The notes beneath the pieces were generated by a model. It made no database searches. It was not told where the DNA came from and was given only the letters and a program-made list of their open reading frames with translations. The position numbers and the translations under genes are program-made. DNA of 64,000 bases, taken from contig CANFCK010000001.1 of NCBI GenBank assembly GCA_947445035.1, positions 424,044-488,043 on the forward strand, written 5' to 3'. Of the stretch, positions 44,898 through 56,067 are shown piece after piece; the stretch's first letter is position 1; each line of letters begins with the position of its first letter. The DNA is from Deltaproteobacteria bacterium. GTDB lineage: Bacteria; Myxococcota_A; UBA796; SXON01.

Positions 44898-46082
44898 TCA
44901 CCGCACCCAAACCTCCACACTCGGATCCTCATCGGGCCGCCCATCGTAGCCGTGGATGTAGGTCCCGACGATGCCGGCGAAGACGTGGTCCCCGTCGTGA
45001 CTGGTGCCAAATTCGCTGGTGACGCCGCAGTCCGCTGAAGTCAGCCCGTAGTGCCAGGCGCAGGGGTTGGACAGCTCGGTCCAGGCGTCGAGATCGTAGG
45101 TCTGGTAGGCGGCGGTGCACGCGCCCGACGAGGTAGTGCCAGACGAGTAGACGCAGGCGCTGTCCCAATACAACGTCGTGTCCACCGTGCAGGCGCCAGT
45201 GCTCCGGTCTTCGAGCGTGCACCAACTGGCGCGCCCGCGCGCCCGGTAGCGCACCGACACCAGCGCGTTGATCTCGCTGTCGTCGAGCTTGAAGGACAGA
45301 GTGCGGTCTGTGGTGCCGCTGCCGACCGCGCCGCCGCTGGTCCAACCCGCGACCCCGCCGGGGTTTCCTGGCCAGACGAAGTTGGCGACCAGGGTCCAGC
45401 CGCCGGTGTCGCGAGTCATGTCACACACGACCTCATACGCGACGCCCCCCACCGCGATCCAGTAGTTGCCGTCGGGCGCGCCGGGGCGGAAGCTGCGCAG
45501 CTCCAGGCAGCTGGCTGCGGGGCAAGCGGGGTCGGTGCCGAGGACGGCGAGGTCCTCGTCGACCTCGCCGTCGCAGTCTTCGTCGATGGCGCCGTCGCAC
45601 ACCTCGCGCGCGCCGGGACTTCGGTTGGCGTCGGCGTCGTCGCAGTCGCCATCGGCCTCGGCGTAGCCGTCGCCGTCGTCGTCCACCGCGTCGGTGCCTT
45701 CGTCCGTGGCGCCGTCACAGTTGTTGTCGATCCCGTCTTGCACCTCGGTGGCGTCGGGGTTGATGGTGGCGTCGGTGTCGTCGCAGTCGGCGCCCAGCGC
45801 GTAGCCATCACCGTCCTGGTCGTCGTCATCGCCGCCGTCGCAGGCCTGGTCGATGCCGTCGTGCCAGACCTCGTCCGCCCCTGCGTACACGCTGGCGTCG
45901 GTGTCGTCGCAATCCCCGTCCGCTTCCGTCATGCCGTCGCCGTCGTCGTCGGTGTGGCGGTCATTGGCGGCCGAGTCGTCCGCGGACGTGTCGGTGGTTT
46001 CGCCGTTGCCGGTCTCGTCGGCTTTGACGACGGTACCCGGCTGACAGGCCAGGAGCGCGGTGAGAAGGACCGAGATGCGCAT
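44898..46082 (-). CDS. Lipoprotein with MopR repeats and fibrinogen-like C-terminal domain
   Basis: 'DDDGDGMTEADGDCDDTDASVYAGADEVWHDGIDQACDG'; 'CLELRSFRPGAPDGNYWIAVGGVAYEVVCDMTRDTGGWTLVANF' fibrinogen/collagen-NC1-like. Confidence 0.8.
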   Translation of the reverse strand: MRISVLLTALLACQPGTVVKADETGNGETTDTSADDSAANDRHTDDDGDGMTEADGDCDDTDASVYAGADEVWHDGIDQACDGGDDDDQDGDGYALGADCDDTDATINPDATEVQDGIDNNCDGATDEGTDAVDDDGDGYAEADGDCDDADANRSPGAREVCDGAIDEDCDGEVDEDLAVLGTDPACPAASCLELRSFRPGAPDGNYWIAVGGVAYEVVCDMTRDTGGWTLVANFVWPGNPGGVAGWTSGGAVGSGTTDRTLSFKLDDSEINALVSVRYRARGRASWCTLEDRSTGACTVDTTLYWDSACVYSSGTTSSGACTAAYQTYDLDAWTELSNPCAWHYGLTSADCGVTSEFGTSHDGDHVFAGIVGTYIHGYDGRPDEDPSVEVWVR

Positions 46083-46097
46083 GGGGTAGGGTATCCG

Positions 46098-46811
46098 TTA
46101 CTTCCCGCGCGGGACGACCGCTTTCGCGTCCGTTTCCGCCCGCGTCCGCACGGCCACCGTCCCGCCGTTGGCCTGAAGGAAATTCCGCGCCTCCCGCAGC
46201 TCTTCGATTTTTCCGGCGCCGAAGAAGCCGTCATGGTGGCGCGGGAACACCAACCCCACCCCCGAAGATGGGTGGCGGAGCGGGCACCAGGCGGACTCGA
46301 TCTGTTCCAAGAGCATCGCCAGGGCGAGCGCCGCATTCTTCCACAGCCGCAGGGTGATGCGCGCGGGTGCGGCGAGCTGGCCCGCGTAGTTCTGCTCGTG
46401 AAGCAGCGCGGCGCCTTCTGCCCAGCTGAAGCGCGGCATCCGGAGGCAGCGGGAGATGATCACGCCGTACAGGAAGCGCACCGTGTAGAGATCGAAGAGC
46501 ACCCAGAAGGGCGCGGTCACCAGAGCGGCGACGCTGGCGACGCCCCAGCGCCAGCCGCCAGCGCGGGGAGGGAGCCCTGCCAGCGCGTCCAACTGTCGGT
46601 TCAGCAGCGTGCAAAGGCCGTTGGCGTAGCCACAGAACTGGCAGTTCAGCCGATCCAACCAGAAAAGATGGGCGATCCGCCCGCGATCGAGGAAAACGTG
46701 GTCGGCCCACGCCAGCCGCGGCAGCGCGAAGCTGGGCAGGAGCACGACCTGGAAGAGCGCGACGACCAGCGTGAGGTTCAGCAGAATGAGGGCCGGGAGG
46801 CTGAGGTACAT
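46098..46811 (-). CDS. Hypothetical membrane protein
   Basis: 'MYLSLPALILLNLTLVVALFQVVLLPSFALP' and 'FCGYANGLCTLLNRQ'; coherent ORF. Confidence 0.6.
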   Translation of the reverse strand: MYLSLPALILLNLTLVVALFQVVLLPSFALPRLAWADHVFLDRGRIAHLFWLDRLNCQFCGYANGLCTLLNRQLDALAGLPPRAGGWRWGVASVAALVTAPFWVLFDLYTVRFLYGVIISRCLRMPRFSWAEGAALLHEQNYAGQLAAPARITLRLWKNAALALAMLLEQIESAWCPLRHPSSGVGLVFPRHHDGFFGAGKIEELREARNFLQANGGTVAVRTRAETDAKAVVPRGK

Positions 46812-46954
46812 CGTCCCGCCGCCAACGAGGCAGCGAGGCCAGCCGTGCGTGCGCACCTGCGCGATGCTGATGGAGACGATGATTGCACGTGAAGCGGCCA
46901 CGGGCAGTGGCTATCGTGCCCGCACGTCGCGTGCGGGGAGCCTCGCGCACACGC

Positions 46955-48845
<1,891 letters not shown>

Positions 48846-48899
48846 AGCGAAGACCCGGCCCCGAAGGCGGCCGCCCTCGCTTTGCGGTACCATCCCCGG

Positions 48900-50675
48900 A
48901 TGCGTCCGCTCGCCCCCCTCGTCGTGCTGCTTCTGGGCACCGCCTGCAACGACTACGAGCTGGCCCAGACTGTGCAGCCGCAAGGTGTGGACGAGGCCTG
49001 CGATGATGACGATGCGCCCGATGCTGAGGATGTAGAAGCGGAGGACGCGTGTCTGCGCGAGCCGACGATCGGCAGCTTCGCGCCCGTGGTCGAGTGGCAG
49101 TGGAACAACAATCCCATCTTGCCCGAGTACGACGACATCATGACCACGCCCGCGGTGGGTGACGTCAACGCGGACGGCATCCCGGATGTAGTTTTCGCGA
49201 GCTTTGCCGCGGGTGCCTACACCTCGCCCGGGGCGATTACCGCGGTGTCTGGGAACAGCGGCGCCACCTTGTGGAGCGTGGCACCGGGCACCTACAGCAG
49301 CGCGGGCATCGCCCTCGGAGACCTCGATGGCGACGGCACTGTAGAGGTGTGTACCGCCGGTACGCAGTACGCGGTCGTGTGCTTGGATGGGGCGGCCGGC
49401 AACCTGAAGTGGGCGGCGGGCGCGGAGGTGTCGTACATCGGCTCGCCGGCCATCGCCGACCTCGAAGGGGACGGCCTCGCAGAGGTGATCCTGGGCCGGC
49501 AGGTGTTCAACCACGACGGGAGCGCGCGCTGGAGCGGCACCGGCGGCGTCGGCTACAGCCTGAGTTTTGCCGCCGACATGGACGCCGATCCGGCACTCGA
49601 GGTCGTGGCGGGCAACACCGTCTATGACACCGACGGCTGCGTGCTTTGGAGCTCGGGTGGCTTCGACGGCATCCCCGCGGTGGGGGACTTCGACGGCGAC
49701 GGACTGCCCGAGGTGGTGACGACGGGAAATGGCACGATCACCCTGACCGGGAACGATGGCGTCATCCGGTGGACCGTGCCGATGCCCGGCGGCGGTGGTG
49801 GCGGTCCGCCCACGGTGGCGGACTTCGACGGGGACGGGTCGGCTGAGATCGGAGTGGCCGGCGCCTACGCCTACGCCGTGATTGAGGGCGATGGCAGCAC
49901 GTTGTGGTCGATGCCGGTCCAAGACTGGTCGAGCTCGGTGACCGGCAGCGCGGTGTTCGACTTCGAAGGCGACGGCGCCGCAGAGGTCGTCTACGCCGAC
50001 GAGATCACCCTGTGGATTTTCGACGGCGCAACCGGCGTCGTCGAGTTGGCGATGGACGGGCACGCATCGGGCACGCTCTACGAGTACCCGCTCATCGCCG
50101 ACGTCGATGCCGACGGCTCCACCGAGATCATCCTCGCTTCGAACAACTACGCCTTCGAGGGCTGGAACGGCATCACGGTCATCGGCGATGCCAACTCGTC
50201 CTGGGCGCCGAGCCGTCCGGTGTGGAATCAGTTCGCCTACAGCATCACCAACATTGACGACGACCTGAGTGTGCCGGCGACCCCGCAAAAAAACTGGCTC
50301 AGTTGGAACAACTTCCGCGCCGGGGGCACCCTCGAGGGCCCCCCGAATTGGCTGCCCGATCTGGTGGTCGAGGCGTCGAGCTGCACCGACACCTGCGGGG
50401 GGATGCGTGCCAACCTGTATGCGACGGTTTCCAACGAGGGGCTGTCCACCGCTAAGCGCGTCCGCATCGAGGTGTTGGGGCCGGGCGGAGACGTGCTGGT
50501 CAGCGCTACCATCGACGAGATCGAGAGCGGCGAGAGCGAGGTTGCGGGCCCCTTCGAGCTCGGCCGCACCGAGTGGAAGGCGGGCGTCCGCGTCCGGGTG
50601 GACGGCGCCGATCTCACCGAGGAGTGCGACGAGGACCACAATACCTCCGCACCCCTGCCCTGGCCGTGTGAGTAA
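48900..50675 (+). CDS. FG-GAP/VCBS repeat lipoprotein with CARDB-like C-terminus
   Basis: 'MRPLAPLVVLLLGTACNDYEL' lipobox; 'VGDVNADGIPDVVFAS', 'GDLDGDGTVEVCTAG', 'VGDFDGDGLPEVVTTG'; 'ANLYATVSNEGLSTAKRVRIEVLGPGGDVLVSATID'. Confidence 0.85.
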   Translation: MRPLAPLVVLLLGTACNDYELAQTVQPQGVDEACDDDDAPDAEDVEAEDACLREPTIGSFAPVVEWQWNNNPILPEYDDIMTTPAVGDVNADGIPDVVFASFAAGAYTSPGAITAVSGNSGATLWSVAPGTYSSAGIALGDLDGDGTVEVCTAGTQYAVVCLDGAAGNLKWAAGAEVSYIGSPAIADLEGDGLAEVILGRQVFNHDGSARWSGTGGVGYSLSFAADMDADPALEVVAGNTVYDTDGCVLWSSGGFDGIPAVGDFDGDGLPEVVTTGNGTITLTGNDGVIRWTVPMPGGGGGGPPTVADFDGDGSAEIGVAGAYAYAVIEGDGSTLWSMPVQDWSSSVTGSAVFDFEGDGAAEVVYADEITLWIFDGATGVVELAMDGHASGTLYEYPLIADVDADGSTEIILASNNYAFEGWNGITVIGDANSSWAPSRPVWNQFAYSITNIDDDLSVPATPQKNWLSWNNFRAGGTLEGPPNWLPDLVVEASSCTDTCGGMRANLYATVSNEGLSTAKRVRIEVLGPGGDVLVSATIDEIESGESEVAGPFELGRTEWKAGVRVRVDGADLTEECDEDHNTSAPLPWPCE

Positions 50676-50681
50676 GCGCGC

Positions 50682-51059
50682 ATGTTCCGTTCGCTCAATG
50701 TGCTCGGCCAGCCGCTGTCGCCCTGTTCCCACGACCCGAAGACGGGCTGGTATCGCGACGGTTGTTGCAACTCTGACGCCAACGATCGTGGGCTGCACGT
50801 GGTGTGCGCGCAGGTGACGGCGGACTTCCTCTCGTACCTGCAAAACGCTGGCAACGACCTCGTCACCCCCGCACCAGAGTACGGTTTTCCCGGCCTCGTT
50901 CCCGGGGATCAATGGTGCGTCGTCGCGACCAGTTGGCTTCAGGCGGCGCACGCCGGCCGCGCCTGCCCGGTGGTTTTGGAGAGCACCCACCAAGCCGCGC
51001 TCACCGTGATCCCCCTCGAAGTGCTGATGGCCCACGCGGCCGGTGGCGCAGATGCTTGA
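50682..51059 (+). CDS. DUF2237 family protein
   Basis: 'LNVLGQPLSPCSHDPKTGWYRDGCCNSDANDRGLHVVCAQVTADFLSY'. Confidence 0.88.
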   Translation: MFRSLNVLGQPLSPCSHDPKTGWYRDGCCNSDANDRGLHVVCAQVTADFLSYLQNAGNDLVTPAPEYGFPGLVPGDQWCVVATSWLQAAHAGRACPVVLESTHQAALTVIPLEVLMAHAAGGADA

Positions 51060-52053
51060 CGGGCTCCTTCTCGTCGCTGGCATCGCGCTCGCGGAGGAGG
51101 TGGAGGGGCCGTGGAAAGGCGGCGCGTATGTCGATCTGGCGGTAGCCGGCGCCGAGGTGCACGCGGTGTGGCTGAAGAAGGATGCGCTGTGGTACGCCGC
51201 AGGCAAGGGCGCCCCAGAGCTTGTCGCGACCGGCGTTATGTCCGGGGACGGCGGCGGAATCCGGCCCGAGGTCCTCGTCAACGCCGGGTCGGTGACCGTG
51301 CTCTACAGCACCGCGGGCGCGCTGATCAAACGGCTGAAGGCCGGGAATGGCTGGACGGAGCAGACGGTTTCCCCGCCGGACGTCGCGGGGCCCTTCCTTG
51401 CTGCGATCGCGCCCGTGGCGGGCGGGGGCGCGGTCGTGGCCGGGATCGGCGGCGGCCACCACCGCAGCACGGTTTTCGTGGCGGGCAAGACCGTCTACGA
51501 GGGCGGCGACGACGGCGTGTGCATGTGCTGCAAACCTTCTCTGGTCGCCGACGGCAGCGGCTACCAACTAGTGTTTCGCGACGCCGACGGACGCCGTCGC
51601 GACAACAGAAGGCTCGTGTCCGAAGATGGCCTGACCTGGACCGACGCGGGCGAGGTCACCCACGGGGGCTGGAGCCCCGGCGGCTGCCCCAGCGACGGGC
51701 CGGTCGCGACGGCGACAACGGTCGTCGTCAGCGATGGTCGCACGGGTCGGCGGATCGTCTACGAGATCGATCGCGCCGGGGAGAAAGCGCTGTCGGCCCT
51801 GGACCCCAAAGCGGAGATGTTGCAGCCGCGCACACTGCCGGACGCATCGCTCACGACCTGGGTCGAAGCGGTTCCTGGCAAAAGCACCCTGGTCGTTCGC
51901 GACGGGCCGGGGCGGCCCCAGGCGGTCGCGACAACCGCCGGTCGCATGGAGCCCGGCGATCCGGTGGCCGTCGGCAGCGAGGTGTGGATCCCCTGGCAGG
52001 GCGACGTCGCCCACGTCACCCGCTGGGAAAGCCAGGCCCCCCCGGGCATGTAG
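51052..52053 (+). CDS. Sialidase-like beta-propeller protein with CxCC motif
   Basis: 'YEGGDDGVCMCCKPSLVADGSGYQLVFRDADGRRRDNRRLVSEDGLTW'. Confidence 0.55.
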   Translation: MLDGLLLVAGIALAEEVEGPWKGGAYVDLAVAGAEVHAVWLKKDALWYAAGKGAPELVATGVMSGDGGGIRPEVLVNAGSVTVLYSTAGALIKRLKAGNGWTEQTVSPPDVAGPFLAAIAPVAGGGAVVAGIGGGHHRSTVFVAGKTVYEGGDDGVCMCCKPSLVADGSGYQLVFRDADGRRRDNRRLVSEDGLTWTDAGEVTHGGWSPGGCPSDGPVATATTVVVSDGRTGRRIVYEIDRAGEKALSALDPKAEMLQPRTLPDASLTTWVEAVPGKSTLVVRDGPGRPQAVATTAGRMEPGDPVAVGSEVWIPWQGDVAHVTRWESQAPPGM

Positions 52054-53430
52054 GTGGGACGAACTCGCCGCAGTGCTCCCCCGGTGTCGGAGCCGCCCGC
52101 ACCTGGCGGTGACGTCGCGCTGGGCGCCTTTCTGGCGTGGCTCAACGCCGGCGAGGTGCCCGCGTCGGTGGACCGCTGGTTCGGCGACTGGCTGCCGAGT
52201 GTCGGGCTGGCCCGCGACCCGAAAGCGGGAGAGATCGCCGACTTTTTGGACACCGCCGTTTCCTGGGGAACCCTCGCGGCGTTTTCATCCTTTCGCGGCC
52301 GGGGAAGGGCCGCGGACGCCGCGCTGGTGAACTACGCGGCGGCGGTGCGGCGGCCCCGGGACCTGCTGCAACTCTGGCGCCGCGCCGATGCCGACTTTGC
52401 CGCCCGCGTGCGCGCGTACGGCGTCAGCGAGGACCCCCAGGGCGACGCCGCCGCCCTCGATCGCATCGCCGCCGACTCCCCCGACGACGAGGTGCGGCTC
52501 CTGGCGCGGCTGGTGCGCCATGGCATTCCCCCCTGGCACGCGCCGGCGGTGCGGAAGCGGGCCGCCGTTTCTGGGGAAGATTGGCTCGCACGGTGGCTGC
52601 CGATGCAGGCCCGCCGGCCGCCGCTGTGGCTGCGGGTCGCCGAGCCGCGCAACGCGGCCGTCGTCCGCGACATGCTCGCCGCCGACGGGCTCCGCGCCGT
52701 GCTCCAGGACGGCGCCGCCCTGGCGATGATCGGCGCGACGCCGATCTTTCGGAGCCGGGCCTGGCGTGAAGGTCGGGTGGAGATCCAGGACCTCGCCAGC
52801 CAACGCGTGGGCGAGGCCGCCCCGGCGGGACCGGGGCAGTTGGTGTGGGACGCCTGCGCCGGGAGCGGCGGCAAGACCCTCCATCTGTGGGCGCGGCTGG
52901 AAGGGAGGGGCGCCGTCCACGCCTCCGACTCGTCGCCCTCGCGGCTCAAGGAGCTACGCAAGCGGCTGGCGCGCGTCGATGGCAAAAACGTGCGCGTGTG
53001 GCCGTGGAACGGCGCCGCGCCCGTGGAATTGCCTCTCGAAGTGACGGCCCGCCGCGGCTTCGACATGGTGCTGGTCGACGCACCGTGCAGCGGCTCGGGC
53101 ACCTGGCGCCGACGCCCCGACGCGCGCCTGCGCTCCGTCGCCTCGGCGATCCCCCGCTGGGCGTCGCAACAGCGGAATCTGCTCGATGCCGCTGCGACCA
53201 CGGTCAGACCCGGCGGAGCGCTGGTCTACGCCACGTGCAGCACTTGGGTGGAGGAGAACGAGGACACAGTGGCCGGTTTCCTTGCGGGGCACCCGGGGTG
53301 GACCTGTGAGCGGGCGGGGCTGGTGGGCGCTCCCGACCTGGATGCCGACACGCTCTTTGTCGCGACGTTGCGGCGGGGCGCCACTGGACCTCAGCCCGGC
53401 GCCGGCCGACCCGGCGGCCTTCGGACATGA
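52054..53430 (+). CDS. RsmB/NOP-family RNA m5C methyltransferase
   Basis: 'LVWDACAGSGGKTLHLWARLEGRGAVHASD', 'VLVDAPCSGSGTWRRRPDARLR', 'GGALVYATCSTWVEENEDTV'. Confidence 0.93.
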   Translation: MGRTRRSAPPVSEPPAPGGDVALGAFLAWLNAGEVPASVDRWFGDWLPSVGLARDPKAGEIADFLDTAVSWGTLAAFSSFRGRGRAADAALVNYAAAVRRPRDLLQLWRRADADFAARVRAYGVSEDPQGDAAALDRIAADSPDDEVRLLARLVRHGIPPWHAPAVRKRAAVSGEDWLARWLPMQARRPPLWLRVAEPRNAAVVRDMLAADGLRAVLQDGAALAMIGATPIFRSRAWREGRVEIQDLASQRVGEAAPAGPGQLVWDACAGSGGKTLHLWARLEGRGAVHASDSSPSRLKELRKRLARVDGKNVRVWPWNGAAPVELPLEVTARRGFDMVLVDAPCSGSGTWRRRPDARLRSVASAIPRWASQQRNLLDAAATTVRPGGALVYATCSTWVEENEDTVAGFLAGHPGWTCERAGLVGAPDLDADTLFVATLRRGATGPQPGAGRPGGLRT

Positions 53431-53446
53431 CCTACGACACCCCCGC

Positions 53447-53761
53447 TCACTTCAAATACGCAGCCAACGCGTCGATGTCGCCAGCCAGCTTCGGCAGCGG
53501 CTGCATCACCGCCGAGGGGCGCTTGGGCGTGTACCCGGGCGGGTAGGTCGCGGTGACCACGCGCGCCTCAAGCAGCTCGCGCGACGAACCCTTCACTTCG
53601 GGGCCGAGTCCGCCGGCCTTTGCGGGGTCGATGTTGTGACAGGCGATACAGTTGCCGAGGTAGACCGAGCGGCCGCGTTCGGCCTCGGCGGAGAGGGCCG
53701 GGGTGTCGGAAGGGCCGGAGGAGCAGGCAAAGAAGGCGTTGGCCAGCAGAGCGGAAAGCAT
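53447..53761 (-). CDS. Monohaem cytochrome c (SoxX-like), lipoprotein
   Basis: 'FFACSSGPSD' lipobox; 'YLGNCIACHNIDPAKAGGLGPEVKG' CXXCH; 'MQPLPKLAGDIDALAAYL'. Confidence 0.82.
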   Translation of the reverse strand: MLSALLANAFFACSSGPSDTPALSAEAERGRSVYLGNCIACHNIDPAKAGGLGPEVKGSSRELLEARVVTATYPPGYTPKRPSAVMQPLPKLAGDIDALAAYLK

Positions 53762-53822
53762 CGGCGTTGCCTAACCGCGTCGCCTCGACTCGGGATAGCG
53801 TGGCGCATCCCCCGGAGTCCCC

Positions 53823-54518
53823 ATGTCGCTCTTCACTCAGGATGGCTCGCTCTTCCTGCTGCGCCTCACCCACATCCTCGCTGGCGTCACCTGGGTCGGG
53901 CTGCTCTACTACTTCAACTTTGTGCAGGTCCCCTACTTCGGCGAGACCAAGACCGGCCTCGGAACCGGGGAATTCCGCAAGCTCGTCCAACGCGCCCTCT
54001 GGTACTTCCGCTGGGCGGCGATGCTCACCTTCTTGTCGGGCCTCACCATCTACATGATGAGCCTGCACATGGGGCTGGAGGCGATGGGCAGCTGGGGCAC
54101 CAAGATCAGCGCGGGAATGACCTTCGGCATCCTGATGTTCCTCAACGTGTGGTTGGTGATCTGGCCCAACCAGAAGATCGCCATCGCCAGTGCCGAGTCC
54201 GTTGCGGGCGGTGGTGCTGCAGATCCGAACGCAGCGGCCGCGGGTGGCAAGGCCTTCCTCGCGTCGCGCACCAACACCCTGTTCTCGATTCCGATGCTTT
54301 TCTTCATGGTCGCGGCGGGCCACTTCCCGGGCCTCGACGCCGACAAGGGCATGGCGGGCCTTGGGGTGGTGACACTTTTGGCGCTTGCGCTTGAAGCGAA
54401 CGCCATCTTCGGCAAGAAGGCCGCCGGCCCCTCCAAGATGTTGGAGACCGTACCCGCGGTCGTGCACTCCGGGCTCGCGCTGACGGTCATCTGCTATCTG
54501 GCGATAGAACTGACCTGA
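53823..54518 (+). CDS. Urate hydroxylase PuuD-like membrane protein
   Basis: 'LLRLTHILAGVTWVGLLYYFNFVQVPYFGET' and 'NVWLVIWPNQKI' typical of PuuD-like membrane domains. Confidence 0.75.
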   Translation: MSLFTQDGSLFLLRLTHILAGVTWVGLLYYFNFVQVPYFGETKTGLGTGEFRKLVQRALWYFRWAAMLTFLSGLTIYMMSLHMGLEAMGSWGTKISAGMTFGILMFLNVWLVIWPNQKIAIASAESVAGGGAADPNAAAAGGKAFLASRTNTLFSIPMLFFMVAAGHFPGLDADKGMAGLGVVTLLALALEANAIFGKKAAGPSKMLETVPAVVHSGLALTVICYLAIELT

Positions 54519-54555
54519 CGGGATTTGGGCAACGGCGCCCGGCGCGCCCTCCTCA

Positions 54556-56013
54556 TCAATCCCTGGGCTTGACCGAACCGCCGACGCCCCCCACCGACAC
54601 AGCCACGCTGACCTGATGTCGCACGCGGTCGTTCCCCGCGGTGAAGTTGGCGCCCTCCACCGACGTCAGCGTGTACCCCCCGCTGAGCCACCACCCCTCT
54701 ACGAGCACGTCCGCGCCGAGTCCGCCGCGCCACTGCTCCTCTTCGGTCAACAGGGCCACGACGGCGTCGGCGCGAACGTCGATGACCCCCACCCGGCGCA
54801 CATGGTCACCCCAGGCCCGCGCCCGCCAGGTGTCGCCCCACACCGAAACGCGCCCGGCGTAGGTTTCGCTGTCGGGGCCTCCGTAGTGCCCGAGCACGCG
54901 GCCGTTCTGGGTGAAGCCCTCGTGGTAGACCCGGTGGCCGACGTACCAACGGAACAGGTCGTCCATCAGCCGCGTGTACTCTCCGGTCACGACCACCGGC
55001 CCCATCGCCAGCTCGCCCCCGTACTGATTGCCGACCCCCGCGAGCTGGGGGAAGTCGAGCCCGTCGGTTTCGGGGACGATCATGTCCTCGCCGCCGTACT
55101 CCCACCAGCCTGACAGGTGGCCGAAGGGGGCGCCGATCCACTTCTGGAGGGGCAGGTTCACCTTCACCACGACCGTCGCGAGCTCGTCCTGGTCGGGCAG
55201 GAGCTTGTCGGGATCATCTGCGAGGTGGGGTTCACTGGGGACGAGGAGCTGGCCGAAGTCGGGGACGGGACGGCCTTCGCCGGCGAAGATCGAGAGGCGG
55301 TTGAGCCCTAATTCGAAGACCGGGTACGGCGACCAGCGGAAGTCCATCATCAGGAGGCCGGGAAGGGTGACGTCGTCTCGCGGCTCGGTGAGCAGGCCCA
55401 CGCCGACCTCCGCACGGAAGCGGCCAGCCTTGCCGAGCACCCCTGGAAGGTGCCCATCCACGCCGCCATTGACCATCCAGGGCGCCTCAGCGTTGTCCGA
55501 GAGCAAGAGCGTGCCGCTACGCCCGGCGCCCATCCACCGGTCCTGGTGGCCCAAGCCGAGCCAGCCGCTGCCCTTGTCGTAGCCCACCCACAGGGCGTCC
55601 AGCCGACCGACCGTCGCCACACCCGGCCCCGCGTCGAAGCCGACGCTCGGCGCCGCGCGGAGCACCATCGGCCCCGCGTACAAGGCACCGCTGACGCCGG
55701 CGCGAACCCCAACCATACCGGCAACGGTTTCGCCGGAAACGTTGTCGGGGGTGGCGTCGCCCACGTCCAGGACCAGGGTGGGGCGCAGTTCCCAGCGGGG
55801 GGTGGCCGTGCGGGCACACGCGGCGGCGAGCAGCTCGCGGATCCATGCGCTGCCCGTCTGGCAGTCGCCAAGCTGCCAGGCGGCGCGGGCGTCGTTTTCA
55901 GGGGCGAGCCCGGTGAAAGCGTCGATCCCGTTGTCCAGGACGCGGCGGGTGGCCTCGGCGCGGGCGACGTCGTCGTCCGGGGCAGCGGCAGCGAGCGCAA
56001 CGACCAAAAGCAC
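54556..56013 (-). CDS. Hypothetical outer-membrane protein (Wzi/capsule-assembly-like)
   Basis: 'GPMVLRAAPSVGFDAGPGVATVGRLDALWVGYDKGSGWLGLGHQDRWMGAGRSGTLLLSDNAEAPW' and beta-rich C-terminus. Confidence 0.5.
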   Translation of the reverse strand: MLLVVALAAAAPDDDVARAEATRRVLDNGIDAFTGLAPENDARAAWQLGDCQTGSAWIRELLAAACARTATPRWELRPTLVLDVGDATPDNVSGETVAGMVGVRAGVSGALYAGPMVLRAAPSVGFDAGPGVATVGRLDALWVGYDKGSGWLGLGHQDRWMGAGRSGTLLLSDNAEAPWMVNGGVDGHLPGVLGKAGRFRAEVGVGLLTEPRDDVTLPGLLMMDFRWSPYPVFELGLNRLSIFAGEGRPVPDFGQLLVPSEPHLADDPDKLLPDQDELATVVVKVNLPLQKWIGAPFGHLSGWWEYGGEDMIVPETDGLDFPQLAGVGNQYGGELAMGPVVVTGEYTRLMDDLFRWYVGHRVYHEGFTQNGRVLGHYGGPDSETYAGRVSVWGDTWRARAWGDHVRRVGVIDVRADAVVALLTEEEQWRGGLGADVLVEGWWLSGGYTLTSVEGANFTAGNDRVRHQVSVAVSVGGVGGSVKPRD

Positions 56014-56067
56014 GGCCCGCGGGTATCACCGGTGCCCAATCGGGGCGCGTCCGCGCTACGCTGGCGG

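Noticed and set aside
44497-44910. 137-aa minus-strand ORF overlapping the EamA gene end
   Set aside because: Part looks protein-like but it overlaps a confident gene and has no recognised domain; not supported enough to call
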